Assembly (NCBI RefSeq): GCF_015352425.1
Contig: NZ_JADKNH010000004.1
Location: 1 to 33,406 of the forward strand
Source: Fusibacter ferrireducens
GTDB taxonomy: Bacteria; Bacillota; Clostridia; Peptostreptococcales; Acidaminobacteraceae
DNA length: 33,406 nucleotides
Direction of reading: 5' to 3'
Shown here: positions 6,795 to 14,937 of the stretch, piece by piece
Layout: each line of letters begins with the position of its first letter
How positions within the stretch are numbered: position 1 is the stretch's first letter
Program-made: the position numbers and the translations under genes
The notes under the pieces: generated by a model
What the model saw: only the letters and a program-made list of their open reading frames with translations
Database searches by the model: none
Told to the model about the DNA's origin: nothing

Positions 6795-8396
6795 TTAGAA
6801 AATGGAAGTCTCGTGTAATTTTGCTTTTTTGTTGCGCTCTTCAACTTGCCTAATAGACCATTCATTTTGAAATAAGAGAACAGGTTGTCCATCTTCATTT
6901 TCAACGAGCATGGTATCCATAGTCATCGAGAATTTTTTAGCATCAAAATTATCCATTTCAATCCATCGAATATAGCGGTATGGCAGTGATTGCATTAAAA
7001 TTTCCACATCGTATTCATTCTGTAGTCTATATTCAAGGACTTCAAATTGAAGTGCCCCCACAACACCGATGATCAATTCTTCAACGCCGATGTTGGGTCT
7101 TCTATAGACTTGGATGGACCCTTCTTCAGCAAGTTGCGTAATCCCCTTGATAAATTGCTTGCGCTTTAGTGAGTTTTTGATGGAAACTTTGGCAAAATGC
7201 TCTGGTGCAAATTGAGGAATCCCAGCATATTTGAGTTCGGTTGATTTTTCTGAAAGGGTATCTCCAATATTAAAAATACCTGGATCGTGAATGCCAATAA
7301 TATCACCGGGATACGCATTTTCAACGATAACACGATCTTGAGCAAGGAATTGTTGTGGCTGTGCCAACTTCACTTTCTTTCCTTTTTGCACATGATTGAC
7401 AGACATTCCTTTTTCAAATTTGCCCGAACAGATGCGAAGGAATGCAATTCTATCGCGGTGCGCAGGATTCATATTGGCTTGAATTTTAAAGATAAAGCCT
7501 GAGAATTCTTCTGTCTCGGGAGAAATATGACCGAGATTGCTTTCACGCGCTTGAGGGGATGTTGAAATCTCTAAGAAATCTTCGAGAAAAGGTTCAACAC
7601 CAAAATTTGTGAGCGCACTTCCAAAGAAAACAGGTGTCAACTTGCCTTCTAAAATTTGCTCTAAGTTAAAATCATCGCCGGCGATATCTAGAAGTTCAAT
7701 ATCATCTAACAGCTGTTGATGCAAGGTTTCACCAAGAAGCGTTTTAAATTCTTCATTAGTGATGTCTCCTTTAATGGTTTTAGCCATGGCCTGTCCATGA
7801 TTGCCCTCAGAAAAAAGTTCTATCAACTCTTTCTGTCTATTGTAAACGCCTTTAAAGTTCTTGCCTGAACCAATTGGCCAATTTACGGGACAAGATCTAA
7901 TGCCTAAAACCTTTTCAAGTTCTTCCATGAGTTCGAATGGATCTTTACCTTGACGATCCATTTTATTGATGAACGTAAAAATGGGGATGCCTCTCATTTT
8001 ACAGACTTGGAATAGTTTTTTGGTCTGCGCTTCAACCCCTTTGGCACCGTCGATGACCATGACAGCACTATCAGCAGCCATAAGCGTACGATAAGTATCT
8101 TCACTGAAATCTTGATGGCCAGGGGTATCTAATATATTAATGCAGTAGTTATTGTATTCAAATTGGAGCACACTCGATGTAACAGAGATACCTCTTTGTT
8201 TTTCAATTTCCATCCAGTCTGATACGGCATGTTTTTGTGCACGTCTAGACTTGACAGAGCCTGCTTCTCGAATAGCACCTCCATAAAGTAAGAATTTTTC
8301 AGTTAAAGTTGTTTTTCCAGCATCCGGATGGGAAATGATTGCGAAAGTTCTTCTTCGCCTAACTTCGTGAATAAAACTTTTGTTTGTATTTGACAT
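6795..8396 (-). CDS. prfC: Peptide chain release factor 3 (RF3)
   Basis: This 533-aa GTPase removes RF1/RF2 from the ribosome after peptide release. It has G1 SHPDAGKTT (22-30), G3 DTPGH (90-94) and G4 NKMD (144-147). The elongation-factor domain 2 follows (NPAHRDRIAFLRICSGKFEKG), and the RF3-specific C-terminal domain contains GVVGALQFEVLEYRL. Length and motif order match family norms. GAAGGAAG lies just upstream of the ATG. It is convergent with topB and ends in the shared terminator. A short palindrome (8434-8450) lies in its leader. The identification is secure. Confidence 0.97.
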   Translation of the reverse strand: MSNTNKSFIHEVRRRRTFAIISHPDAGKTTLTEKFLLYGGAIREAGSVKSRRAQKHAVSDWMEIEKQRGISVTSSVLQFEYNNYCINILDTPGHQDFSEDTYRTLMAADSAVMVIDGAKGVEAQTKKLFQVCKMRGIPIFTFINKMDRQGKDPFELMEELEKVLGIRSCPVNWPIGSGKNFKGVYNRQKELIELFSEGNHGQAMAKTIKGDITNEEFKTLLGETLHQQLLDDIELLDIAGDDFNLEQILEGKLTPVFFGSALTNFGVEPFLEDFLEISTSPQARESNLGHISPETEEFSGFIFKIQANMNPAHRDRIAFLRICSGKFEKGMSVNHVQKGKKVKLAQPQQFLAQDRVIVENAYPGDIIGIHDPGIFNIGDTLSEKSTELKYAGIPQFAPEHFAKVSIKNSLKRKQFIKGITQLAEEGSIQVYRRPNIGVEELIIGVVGALQFEVLEYRLQNEYDVEILMQSLPYRYIRWIEMDNFDAKKFSMTMDTMLVENEDGQPVLLFQNEWSIRQVEERNKKAKLHETSIF

Positions 8397-8433
8397 GGTT
8401 TTCTTCCTTCTATTTGTAAAAAATCAATATAGT

Positions 8434-8450
8434 TAACCTTATAAAGGTTA
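8434..8450. promoter_or_regulatory. Palindrome upstream of prfC
   Basis: TAACCTT-ATA-AAGGTTA is a perfect 7-bp inverted repeat 38-54 nt ahead of the prfC start codon. It may be an operator or a leader hairpin. On the plus strand it is followed by TCTTTTTT, so a weak terminator is also possible. Confidence 0.3.
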
Positions 8451-8491
8451 TCTTTTTTGCAATGCCCTGTCAAGTGCTATTGCAAAAAGAA

Positions 8492-8536
8492 AAACAATTT
8501 TCTTTATGAAGAAGAGCTTCATCAAGAAAATTGTTT
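8492..8536 (-). terminator. Terminator of the small membrane protein gene
   Basis: AAACAATTTTCTT (8492-8504) pairs with AAGAAAATTGTTT (8524-8536), and the inner GAAG/CTTC extends the stem. On the minus strand the stem is followed by a T-rich tract (TTCTTTTTG). It sits just past the stop codon of the gene ending at 8547. Confidence 0.75.
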
Positions 8537-8546
8537 ATAATGTTTC

Positions 8547-8810
8547 TTAGTACATAGATCCTGTGATGTTGCCTACGATTGAACCCAGAAATAAAAACCA
8601 AATTATAATGATGGCAACAGCCATAATAAGTTGAGCCTTAAAGAAGTTAGCTTTACTGGGATTAGTGGCAGAACTAAATGCCCAAACGAAAGGCATTACA
8701 ATATTGACGATAGGGATGCAAAGAATAAGTAAAGTGATAATCCATTCTTTCATTGAAACAATTTCCGAGATATTTCGGTTCTCTTGATACTGATTGGTAT
8801 AAGTTTCCAT
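8547..8810 (-). CDS. Small membrane protein, two TM segments, unknown function
   Basis: This 87-aa protein has two hydrophobic helices: about residues 21-44 (MKEWIITLLILCIPIVNIVM and FVWAF) and about 60-82 (AQLIMAVAIIIIWFLFLGSI). The short loop SSATNPSKANFFK joins them. This arrangement, with the P-I-V-N-I-V and NPSKANFFKA patterns, is common in short conserved Firmicute membrane proteins of unknown role. GGAGG lies 6 nt upstream of the ATG, a promoter is at 8844-8872 and a strong terminator follows, so it is a single-gene unit. No function can be assigned. Confidence 0.8.
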   Translation of the reverse strand: METYTNQYQENRNISEIVSMKEWIITLLILCIPIVNIVMPFVWAFSSATNPSKANFFKAQLIMAVAIIIIWFLFLGSIVGNITGSMY

Positions 8811-8843
8811 TAGTAACCTCCAAAATTATATTGTATCATATAC

Positions 8844-8872
8844 ACAATATGTTATCATATACCAATTTTCAA
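8844..8872 (-). promoter_or_regulatory. Promoter with tandem 10-bp direct repeats
   Basis: On the minus strand TTGAAA (8867-8872), a 17-nt spacer and TATTGT (8844-8849) lie 34 nt ahead of the small membrane protein gene. Two copies of GTATATGATA (8834-8843 and 8853-8862 on the reverse strand) lie 19 bp apart, one inside the spacer and one just downstream of the -10. This suggests a repeated binding site on the same helix side. Confidence 0.45.
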
Positions 8873-9230
8873 TGCAGGATAAAAAAATCTAAAAAAAGAA
8901 ACAAAAAAATGTTTAACTTTAAAAGGCAAGGGTATGAATGGACTAGGAAGGAAACTCTTCTTAGATAGAGCGGAGATTGATAGTTTTTTTCAATACTTGC
9001 AAGTTGAAACGCAGATTTGTAAGCACATGATCAGTTTTGAAGTTGTTTTTAAGAAATTAGTTTTCGAAAAGAGTTAATGTCAAACAAGAACTGTATGTTA
9101 AGTCACTAATGTATTAATGGAAAATTAGTAACAGGTTAAGGTAAGTTTTAAGTGTTTGATAGATATTTAGATTTTCAGAGTTAAGTTTTTAAAAGTTGTT
9201 TTAAGGTTCAAATCTCCAGCTGCTATCGAA
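8873..9230. other. Gene-poor stretch; at most one doubtful 47-codon frame
   Basis: No convincing gene is seen. A plus-strand frame at 8934-9077 (starting MNGLGRKLFLDRAEID, 47 codons) has only a weak AAGGCAAGGG upstream and no recognisable family. A strong plus-strand terminator at 9231-9256 means that something upstream is transcribed rightwards, either that small frame or an untranslated RNA. Confidence 0.4.
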
Positions 9231-9256
9231 GGGTACACCAAACGGTGTACCCTTTT
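9231..9256 (+). terminator. Orphan plus-strand intrinsic terminator
   Basis: GGGTACACC (9231-9239) and GGTGTACCC (9244-9252) form a 9-bp perfect stem with an AAAC-type loop, followed by TTTT. The only candidate transcript upstream on this strand is the unassigned stretch 8873-9230. Confidence 0.75.
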
Positions 9257-9420
9257 AACTTGCATTAAATGTTCTATCTCTGCGTCAATTCATAAAGCTA
9301 GACCTCTCACGTATGTCTATATACGCTACGAGTCCTAGCTTTTCTCTTTCCTTGACCTAGAACATTTTCTGCAAGTTAAAAGTGGCATGTATATTAAATG
9401 TCCTATCTCTGCGTCAATTC
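9257..9420. repeat. Large palindromic element with a 28-bp direct repeat
   Basis: A 20-bp outer stem (9257-9276 with 9358-9377, 18 of 20 matching) encloses GTCAA/TTGAC (9284-9288, 9352-9356), AAAGCTAG/CTAGCTTT (9294-9301, 9335-9342) and a GTAT/ATAC tip, giving a nested cruciform of about 120 bp. A 28-bp segment of its left arm (9264-9291) is repeated with one mismatch at 9393-9420, 129 bp away. No ORF is present. It looks like a MITE-like or other dispersed intergenic element, perhaps with a partial second copy, rather than a standard terminator. Confidence 0.6.
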
Positions 9421-9428
9421 GGAAAAGT

Positions 9429-9480
9429 AAAAAAGATGTCTAACACGCTTTAATCATAAAGAGCACTAGACATCTTTTTT
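9429..9480. terminator. Bidirectional terminator downstream of the PII-like gene
   Basis: AAAAAAGATGTCTA (9429-9442) pairs with TAGACATCTTTTTT (9467-9480), 14 bp. The U-rich ends work on either strand. Its edge touches the stop codon of the minus-strand gene ending at 9480. Confidence 0.8.
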
Positions 9481-9836
9481 TATTTGTCTGGTATTTGGTA
9501 TCCGTGGCATTCTAGAACGGGTAATACGAAAATGTAGCCGATACCGTTTTTATTGACCGTATCCATTTTAAGTTCTTCTTTAATGCGATCGATCACTTTT
9601 CTGAGTTTTTCCTCACTGTGTATAATACTTATGATTGTTTTATTGTAAGGCTTGTCGCCTTCAACAAGTTTTCTAAGGCCTGCAAAGATTGGCACATCAA
9701 CATTATGTTCTAATAATACCCTGCCCATACCTTCACTATCTAGAGTTGTCGCTCCACAGCCTAAAGAATAGAAAATTTTGTGAATATCCTTTAACCTGTC
9801 GACATCATTTAATACGAGGAATAATGCATAATTCAT
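9480..9836 (-). CDS. PII-like regulatory protein linked to the antiporter
   Basis: This 118-aa protein has the alternating beta-alpha-beta layout of PII-like proteins: MNYALFLVLND, a helix DRLKDIHKIFYSLG, then strands and a helix EEKLRKVIDRIKEEL, then GIGYIFVLPVLECHGY. It lacks the classical PII signature sequences, so it is a distant relative. The first in-frame ATGs are blocked by the ribosome site itself; AAGGAGG lies 9 nt ahead of ATG 9836, which I chose. It lies 82 nt downstream of the CPA2 antiporter gene on the same strand and is probably co-transcribed. PII-like proteins beside transporters usually bind nucleotides or metabolites and gate the transporter; that is inference here. Confidence 0.7.
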   Translation of the reverse strand: MNYALFLVLNDVDRLKDIHKIFYSLGCGATTLDSEGMGRVLLEHNVDVPIFAGLRKLVEGDKPYNKTIISIIHSEEKLRKVIDRIKEELKMDTVNKNGIGYIFVLPVLECHGYQIPDK

Positions 9837-9918
9837 AGGATTCATCCTCCTTAAATAAGATTTTAACATATTTTAAATCTGATAACTATCCTTAACTGAG
9901 CGAAATTTTATAAAATGA

Positions 9919-11091
9919 TTAGAGACGTGTTTCCTCAGCTCTTGTAATGGCATATTTTGTGGCGATTGGACCAACAATTTCTGTGATAATAGTAGTGGCA
10001 AGTAATATGGTTACAACGATGGAACCGATATCTGTACCTGGAAATTCTCTGCTTACTGTAATTGCAAGTCCAACGGCAACACCGACCTGAGAAAGTAAGC
10101 CAAATCCAATGTATTTTTTAACGTTGGCAGGCGCTTTGGATATCGTTGCACCAAGTGATGCTCCTGCTATTTTGCCAAGAATTCTAAAGAGAAGGTATGC
10201 AACACCTAATAACCCAATTTGAGGGATATAGGCAAAATTCAGTCTCGCACCTGCAAGGACAAAGAAAGCGGCTACGACAGGTGGTGAAAAGTGCTCTAAG
10301 ATCGTAAATGCCTTTATTTTTTGAGGTGAAACATTGGCTACAATAACCCCCATGGACATAGCAGTTAACAGTGGCGAAAGCCCGAAAAGCGTTGCGACAC
10401 CATCTAAAAGAAGCAAGGTCCCAATTACAAATGGCAAGAGTTCTGAATCTCTCTTAGAATACTGAATCAAAGCTGTCATCAATATGCCAAGGAGAGCACC
10501 TGCAAGAACAGAAAAGACAATCTCTTGAATTGGCAATATGAGTACTTTCTGAAGCGTAATGTCTTCATGATTTACAAATACTTTTGCTACAGATGCCGCC
10601 ATGGCATAGATCACAAGACAGATAGCATCATCCACGGCCACAACACCAAGTAGCGTGCTTGTAAGTGGGCCCTTGGCATTGAGTTCTCTTAAAACCATTA
10701 CGGTTGCAGCGGGTGCTGTTGCAGCTGATACAGACCCGAGAATCAATGAAATAGCGAAATCTTTAGTAAGAAAATAAGATATGCTTGTTACTAAAATGAA
10801 TGCACCAAATGCTTCGAAAAAAGCAATGATAAAAATAGATTTTCCAAGTTGTTTAATAACGGAAAGTTCAAGTTCACTCCCAATATTAAAAGCAATTACA
10901 CAAAGTGCAAAATCACTTAGAAAAGCCAGTTGGTTAATGGTGTCGCCGTTGAGGATTCTAAGACCGGATGCGCCAAGAAGTAATCCACCGATAATATAGC
11001 CCGCAACGGCTGGCACTTTAAACTTGTTCATGATTTTGCCACAAACAACGCCTACAATTAAGGCTAACCCAAGATTAATGAAAGGGTTCAT
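9919..11091 (-). CDS. CPA2-type cation:proton antiporter
   Basis: This 390-aa integral membrane protein of the Na+/H+ exchanger superfamily (PF00999-type) has about 12 hydrophobic segments. The family motif GYIIGGLLLGASGLRIL is near residues 30-46, and the core contains SAATAPAATVMVLRELNAKG and AVDDAICLVIYA, whose acidic pair is expected in ion binding. No C-terminal TrkA-N/RCK domain is present; the neighbouring PII-like protein may supply the regulatory input instead. I start at ATG 11091 (AAAGGAG 8 nt upstream) rather than 12 codons earlier at 11127, because the earlier codon overlaps the -10 box. The exchanged ion (Na+, K+) is not predictable. Confidence 0.9.
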   Translation of the reverse strand: MNPFINLGLALIVGVVCGKIMNKFKVPAVAGYIIGGLLLGASGLRILNGDTINQLAFLSDFALCVIAFNIGSELELSVIKQLGKSIFIIAFFEAFGAFILVTSISYFLTKDFAISLILGSVSAATAPAATVMVLRELNAKGPLTSTLLGVVAVDDAICLVIYAMAASVAKVFVNHEDITLQKVLILPIQEIVFSVLAGALLGILMTALIQYSKRDSELLPFVIGTLLLLDGVATLFGLSPLLTAMSMGVIVANVSPQKIKAFTILEHFSPPVVAAFFVLAGARLNFAYIPQIGLLGVAYLLFRILGKIAGASLGATISKAPANVKKYIGFGLLSQVGVAVGLAITVSREFPGTDIGSIVVTILLATTIITEIVGPIATKYAITRAEETRL

Positions 11092-11125
11092 ATACAACAC
11101 TCCTTTATTTAAAGTCACAGAATTC

Positions 11126-11153
11126 ATTGTATTCCTTTAGATCAAAAAATCAA
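11126..11153 (-). promoter_or_regulatory. Probable promoter of the antiporter/PII-like operon
   Basis: On the minus strand TTGATT (11148-11153), a 16-nt spacer and TACAAT (11126-11131) lie about 35 nt ahead of ATG 11091, leaving a short leader with AAAGGAG. Confidence 0.5.
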
Positions 11154-11330
11154 CCGCTTTTCAAAAAAAAAACAAAAAATAGCGAAGAATTTACAAGACT
11201 TTAATAAAATACCCCACTTTAAGCCAATACTCACACATTATAATGCACGAAAGAAATAAATCTGATAAAATAGGTCTAGAATATTGAGTAAAACTTGAAT
11301 TGTTAAAAAATTGGTAAAAAGAGGCAAGGT

Positions 11331-12434
11331 ATGATAAAGAAAATAAAATCTTTGGAAGCGGAAGAACGTCTATTCGTGTACATGTTGATATTTGCCATTG
11401 TATTAGGCAGTTTAAATATCATCAATAATATGATTATTAAGTTTGATTTCATAGCAAATTATAAATGGTTCGTTTTGATAGCCACCGCTGGTATTGGTTT
11501 ATACTATACCTTGCAGGAAGATCAGGCTAGAGCACGCGCTATAAGACCCATCAAGTTTTTTCTGTTTTGCGAGATTATATTTGTATTTTTACCCAACGGT
11601 TGGATGAATATAGGAGGCTTTAAACCATCGGCAATAGCGTATATTTTTTTGATTTGTATTGCAATTTGCTTTGTCTGCGAGGGTCTGACCAGGCTATTTT
11701 TTCTGCTATCTGAAATCGCAGTGATATTAACATTGCTCGTATGGGGCGAATTACATCCGGAAATACTGGTTAATAATTCTGCAAGCCTTATCTTTTGGGA
11801 CAGTTTGATACAGATTCCTACGACGATTACTGCATCTGCAATTTTGCTGATTATGTTTTCAAATGCTTTTAAGCTAGAGCAAAAAAAATTAAATGAGTAC
11901 AGTGAGATGCTGGTACAAAAAAATCAGACACTATTTCAAATGACCATTAAAGACGAACTTACAGCTTTATATAATAGAAGATATATTTTTGATCAGCTTC
12001 AATCGCTTTGGCGATCTTTAGAGTCTCAAGAAGCGATCAGGCTTGCACTTGTGGATGTGGACAATTTTAAGCGAGTCAATGATACGCTTGGACATGTCAT
12101 TGGCGATAAGATACTCAAACAAATTGCCGACATTATGGCGGATAGCATGAAAGATAAAGGCTTTGCAGGACGCTATGGTGGCGACGAATTTGTGCTTGTC
12201 TTTATTGGCTCAGATATTGAAAGTGTTATGACGATTTTAAATCAAATTAATGAGCAAGTAAAAGCAATTGATGTAAGCCCAGATATCAGAATTTCTTTAA
12301 GTGGTGGCATCAGTCGACTTACAAGGGAAAACAATATTGATTCAGCACTTTCAAGGGCTGACGATATTCTGTATAGATCTAAAAAAGATACAAAAGATCA
12401 AATCATCTCAGATGAAATAGAAAATAGACTTTAA
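11331..12434 (+). CDS. Membrane-bound GGDEF diguanylate cyclase
   Basis: This 367-aa protein has about six hydrophobic segments in residues 16-178, then a short helical linker (KLEQKKLNEYSEMLVQKNQ) and a C-terminal GGDEF domain (about 203-360). The active-site motif RYGGDEF is intact (GGDEF 283-287), as are the DxLTALYNRR entry and VDVDNFKRVND metal-binding segment, so it should make c-di-GMP from two GTP. The residues five positions upstream of GGDEF (274-277, KDKG) do not match the RxxD inhibitory site, so product feedback is probably absent. GAGGCAAGG precedes the ATG. The membrane part does not match a sensor family I recognise. It is divergent from the antiporter operon. Confidence 0.92.
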   Translation: MIKKIKSLEAEERLFVYMLIFAIVLGSLNIINNMIIKFDFIANYKWFVLIATAGIGLYYTLQEDQARARAIRPIKFFLFCEIIFVFLPNGWMNIGGFKPSAIAYIFLICIAICFVCEGLTRLFFLLSEIAVILTLLVWGELHPEILVNNSASLIFWDSLIQIPTTITASAILLIMFSNAFKLEQKKLNEYSEMLVQKNQTLFQMTIKDELTALYNRRYIFDQLQSLWRSLESQEAIRLALVDVDNFKRVNDTLGHVIGDKILKQIADIMADSMKDKGFAGRYGGDEFVLVFIGSDIESVMTILNQINEQVKAIDVSPDIRISLSGGISRLTRENNIDSALSRADDILYRSKKDTKDQIISDEIENRL

Positions 12435-12515
12435 AAAAACTGAATAAAATTTAAATAACTTTCTTTAAGGTATTCTCATAAATTGATATGATACTCTTAG
12501 AGAAAAAATTAGGGC

Positions 12516-12540
12516 GTCTACATAATAATTGGATGTAGAC
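12516..12540 (+). promoter_or_regulatory. Leader hairpin just ahead of the EamA transporter
   Basis: GTCTACAT (12516-12523) pairs with ATGTAGAC (12533-12540) around a 9-nt loop and ends only a few bases before the ribosome site AAGGGGG. It could be an operator or an RNA hairpin that modulates translation. Confidence 0.35.
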
Positions 12541-12554
12541 AAGGGGGAAAAATC

Positions 12555-13472
12555 ATGAGTCGATTATCAAAAAATCAGCAAAAGTACTTATCGGATTTGA
12601 GTCTGTTATTCGTTGCAGCAGTATGGGGTGGTGGATTTGTAGCGGTAAAAGATGCGCTTAATACGGTGACACCAATGTTCTTAATGGCAATAAGATTTGT
12701 GTTAGCGACATTGTTTCTCTATATGTTTCTCTTTAAATGGATCGGCAAGCTATCTTTACAAGATATTAAAAAGGGTTCAGTTGTAGGCATTATTTTATTT
12801 TTAGCTTTTTCAGCGCAAACTGTTGGGTTGCAATATACTTTGGCTTCAAAACAGGGCTTTTTAACGGCAACATATGTTGTGATGGTGCCTTTTTTATCTT
12901 GGATCTTCTATAAAAAGATGCCTGGTGTGAAGGCGTTTTTAGGGAGTTTAATTACAGTGGCGGGCATAGGCCTCATCAGTTTTCAGGGAACATCGAGTTT
13001 TGTACTTAATATAGGTGATGGCTTAACGCTTTTGTGTGCGTTGTTGTTTGCAATGCACATCCTTTCCATTGAGTATTTTGCAAAGGATATGGCAGTGATC
13101 AAACTCGCTTTTGTTCAAATAGCAGTGGCGGCAATTTTGTTTGTGATTACGGCATTTATTACTGAACCTATACCTGTTTCACTTTCACCAAGAGCTTGGT
13201 TTGCAATCGTCTATTTGGCGATGTTTTCAACCTTCCTATGTTTTACAGTTCAAACGGTGGCACAGAAATTCACCACATCTTCCCACGCCTCTATCATACT
13301 ATCTCTAGAATCTGTTTTTGCAGCGCTATTTGGTGTGATTTTGCTCAAAGAACACATGTCCAAAATGATGCTGGTGGGGTGTGGGTTGATATTTATTGCT
13401 ATTCTCATGGTGGAACTCAATTTTTCTTCTAAATCAAAACTCAAGGTGCAAACGGGAGAACAAAAATTATAA
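12555..13472 (+). CDS. DMT superfamily (EamA) transporter
   Basis: This 305-aa inner-membrane protein has ten predicted helices in two EamA repeats. The first starts with LLFVAAVWGGGFVAVKDAL, typical of the family, and the second begins near GDGLTLLCALLFAMHILSIEYFA (about residue 153). Members export metabolites such as amino acids or small toxic compounds, and the substrate cannot be read from the sequence. AAGGGGG precedes the ATG. It lies between the GGDEF gene and a PHP phosphoesterase on the same strand, and a hairpin immediately ahead of its ribosome site suggests separate control. Confidence 0.92.
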   Translation: MSRLSKNQQKYLSDLSLLFVAAVWGGGFVAVKDALNTVTPMFLMAIRFVLATLFLYMFLFKWIGKLSLQDIKKGSVVGIILFLAFSAQTVGLQYTLASKQGFLTATYVVMVPFLSWIFYKKMPGVKAFLGSLITVAGIGLISFQGTSSFVLNIGDGLTLLCALLFAMHILSIEYFAKDMAVIKLAFVQIAVAAILFVITAFITEPIPVSLSPRAWFAIVYLAMFSTFLCFTVQTVAQKFTTSSHASIILSLESVFAALFGVILLKEHMSKMMLVGCGLIFIAILMVELNFSSKSKLKVQTGEQKL

Positions 13473-13569
13473 TAGAGAAAAATGAGTCTTTTAAAAGGAC
13501 AATCTTCTTTAGCGTTTTTAAAACACGTTTGTGCGGTTAATATTTATATATGGAAAAGGATGTGTGTGC

Positions 13570-14406
13570 ATGGCGAAGAAATATGTGGATTTGCATATTC
13601 ATACGACAGCTTCAGATGGGACCTTAATCCCTGAAGAACTCATAGTTGAAATTAAGGACAGCGATATTGAACTTTTTTCTGTGACAGACCATGATTCTAT
13701 GTCGAACGTCTTAGAGATGAAGGCCATTGCAAAGAGAGAAGGGATTTCATTTATTCCAGGGATTGAGCTTTCGGCTACTTTCATGGGTAGAGAATTTCAC
13801 TTGCTCACGTATGGCATAAATCCAGAGGACCCGCAGCTGATTAAGCGCGTGGTTAAAAATCAGGACATTAGAGAAACTCACAATAGGGCAGTGATTGAAT
13901 ATGTGAGTCAGAAATATAAAGCGGTTTCACTTGAGGGCTATGAAAATTATGAGAGAGATCCAAGTCGTGGTGGCTGGAAAGCTGAAAACTATTTGTTTGA
14001 TATGGGGGTGACCAGCTCTTTATCAGATTTTTTTATGGTTATTAGCGATATGGGGAGACAACTTATATTTGATCCACTTGAAGTGGTTTTACCAGAACTT
14101 GTGAACATGGGCTATACGGTAGTTCTTGCGCATCCACCAGCTTATTTTAAAGGAGAATGTTTATCTGAAGAAATTTTGAAAGCGTTTAAAAATTGGGGCC
14201 TCAGCGGCATAGAGTGCTACAGTCCATACTATAAAGATGCATCGCAGTATGCATATTACAAAGAATATTGTCAAAAAAACGATTTGTTGGTCACCAGTGG
14301 TTCTGATTATCATGGCAAGTTTATCAGTTCAAGAAAACTGGCGCGTCCTAAAGTGACATCTCAAGAAGTTTCTTTTGAAGCACTCTTAAAACTCTCAAAG
14401 GACTAA
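13570..14406 (+). CDS. PHP-domain phosphoesterase (YciV/RNase AM-like)
   Basis: This 278-aa cytoplasmic metal-dependent phosphoesterase has all the PHP metal motifs: HIHTTASDG (His9, His11, Asp16), VTDHDS (Asp40, His41), IPGIELSA (Glu66), ILAHP-type VVLAHPPAYF near residue 193, and SGSDYHG near the C-terminus. YciV-type relatives hydrolyse 3',5'-nucleoside bisphosphates and trim RNA 5' ends, the closest match in layout. I chose ATG 13570 because AAAGGA lies 9 nt upstream; the earlier frame opening at 13531 lacks a ribosome site. The gene is 97 nt after the EamA gene and may be read through from it. Confidence 0.9.
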   Translation: MAKKYVDLHIHTTASDGTLIPEELIVEIKDSDIELFSVTDHDSMSNVLEMKAIAKREGISFIPGIELSATFMGREFHLLTYGINPEDPQLIKRVVKNQDIRETHNRAVIEYVSQKYKAVSLEGYENYERDPSRGGWKAENYLFDMGVTSSLSDFFMVISDMGRQLIFDPLEVVLPELVNMGYTVVLAHPPAYFKGECLSEEILKAFKNWGLSGIECYSPYYKDASQYAYYKEYCQKNDLLVTSGSDYHGKFISSRKLARPKVTSQEVSFEALLKLSKD

Positions 14407-14478
14407 CAAATGGTTAGAAGGAGCTGGTTGAAATAAGGGTAGATAGGGTTAATGTCATAGAATGGATTTAATCGTTCG

Positions 14479-14937
14479 CTATCGGTGCTTTCTTCTTGAG
14501 AGTCTTTGAGCATACTCTGCTATTGAAATATATTTATCTGCCAATGTTACAACCCAACTGATACTGTTATTGGGTGGTGAAATGGTGAGCGGAAACATGT
14601 GTTTTAAAATAGCATCCTCTTCTTTGGGATTGAGTTTAAAATGTTTTTTGGCGTTAAGATGTGCTTCTCTAGCATGTGTGAAGCCATGTTTTTCAAAAAA
14701 ACGATTTTTTTTAGGCGCTCTCCAATCATATAGAAAAAAGTCATGTAGGAGGCCGGCTCTGGCAGCAGAATGATAATCTAATTTAAATTTTTTCGCGATC
14801 TTATAGCTTAGGTAAGCGACTTGAAGGGAATGATGAAATACGCTATCGCTGTGATGTCGTATTTTTTTTGTCTTTTGAAACGTTTTATTTCTTATGATTT
14901 CATGGATGATCCCGCGAAATTCATGGTCTCTATTCAC
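14479..14937 (-). CDS. HD-domain hydrolase
   Basis: This 152-aa protein has the metal-binding HD pattern: His36 (FHHSLQVAYLS), His65-Asp66 (GLLHDFFLYDW) and Asp134 (LADKYISIAEY). It belongs to small HD-superfamily phosphohydrolases whose substrates are generally unknown (nucleotides are common). The start codon is GTG at 14935-14937, with GGAGG 6 nt upstream. It overlaps the stop codon of the preceding small gene by 8 nt (GTGAATAG), so the two are translationally coupled. No clear terminator follows. Confidence 0.85.
   Translation of the reverse strand: MNRDHEFRGIIHEIIRNKTFQKTKKIRHHSDSVFHHSLQVAYLSYKIAKKFKLDYHSAARAGLLHDFFLYDWRAPKKNRFFEKHGFTHAREAHLNAKKHFKLNPKEEDAILKHMFPLTISPPNNSISWVVTLADKYISIAEYAQRLSRRKHR

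Noticed and set aside
9204-9222. tRNA or tmRNA 3' end (GTTCAAATCTCC)
   Set aside because: Resembles a T-loop but no matching acceptor, anticodon arm or CCA end is found upstream or downstream.
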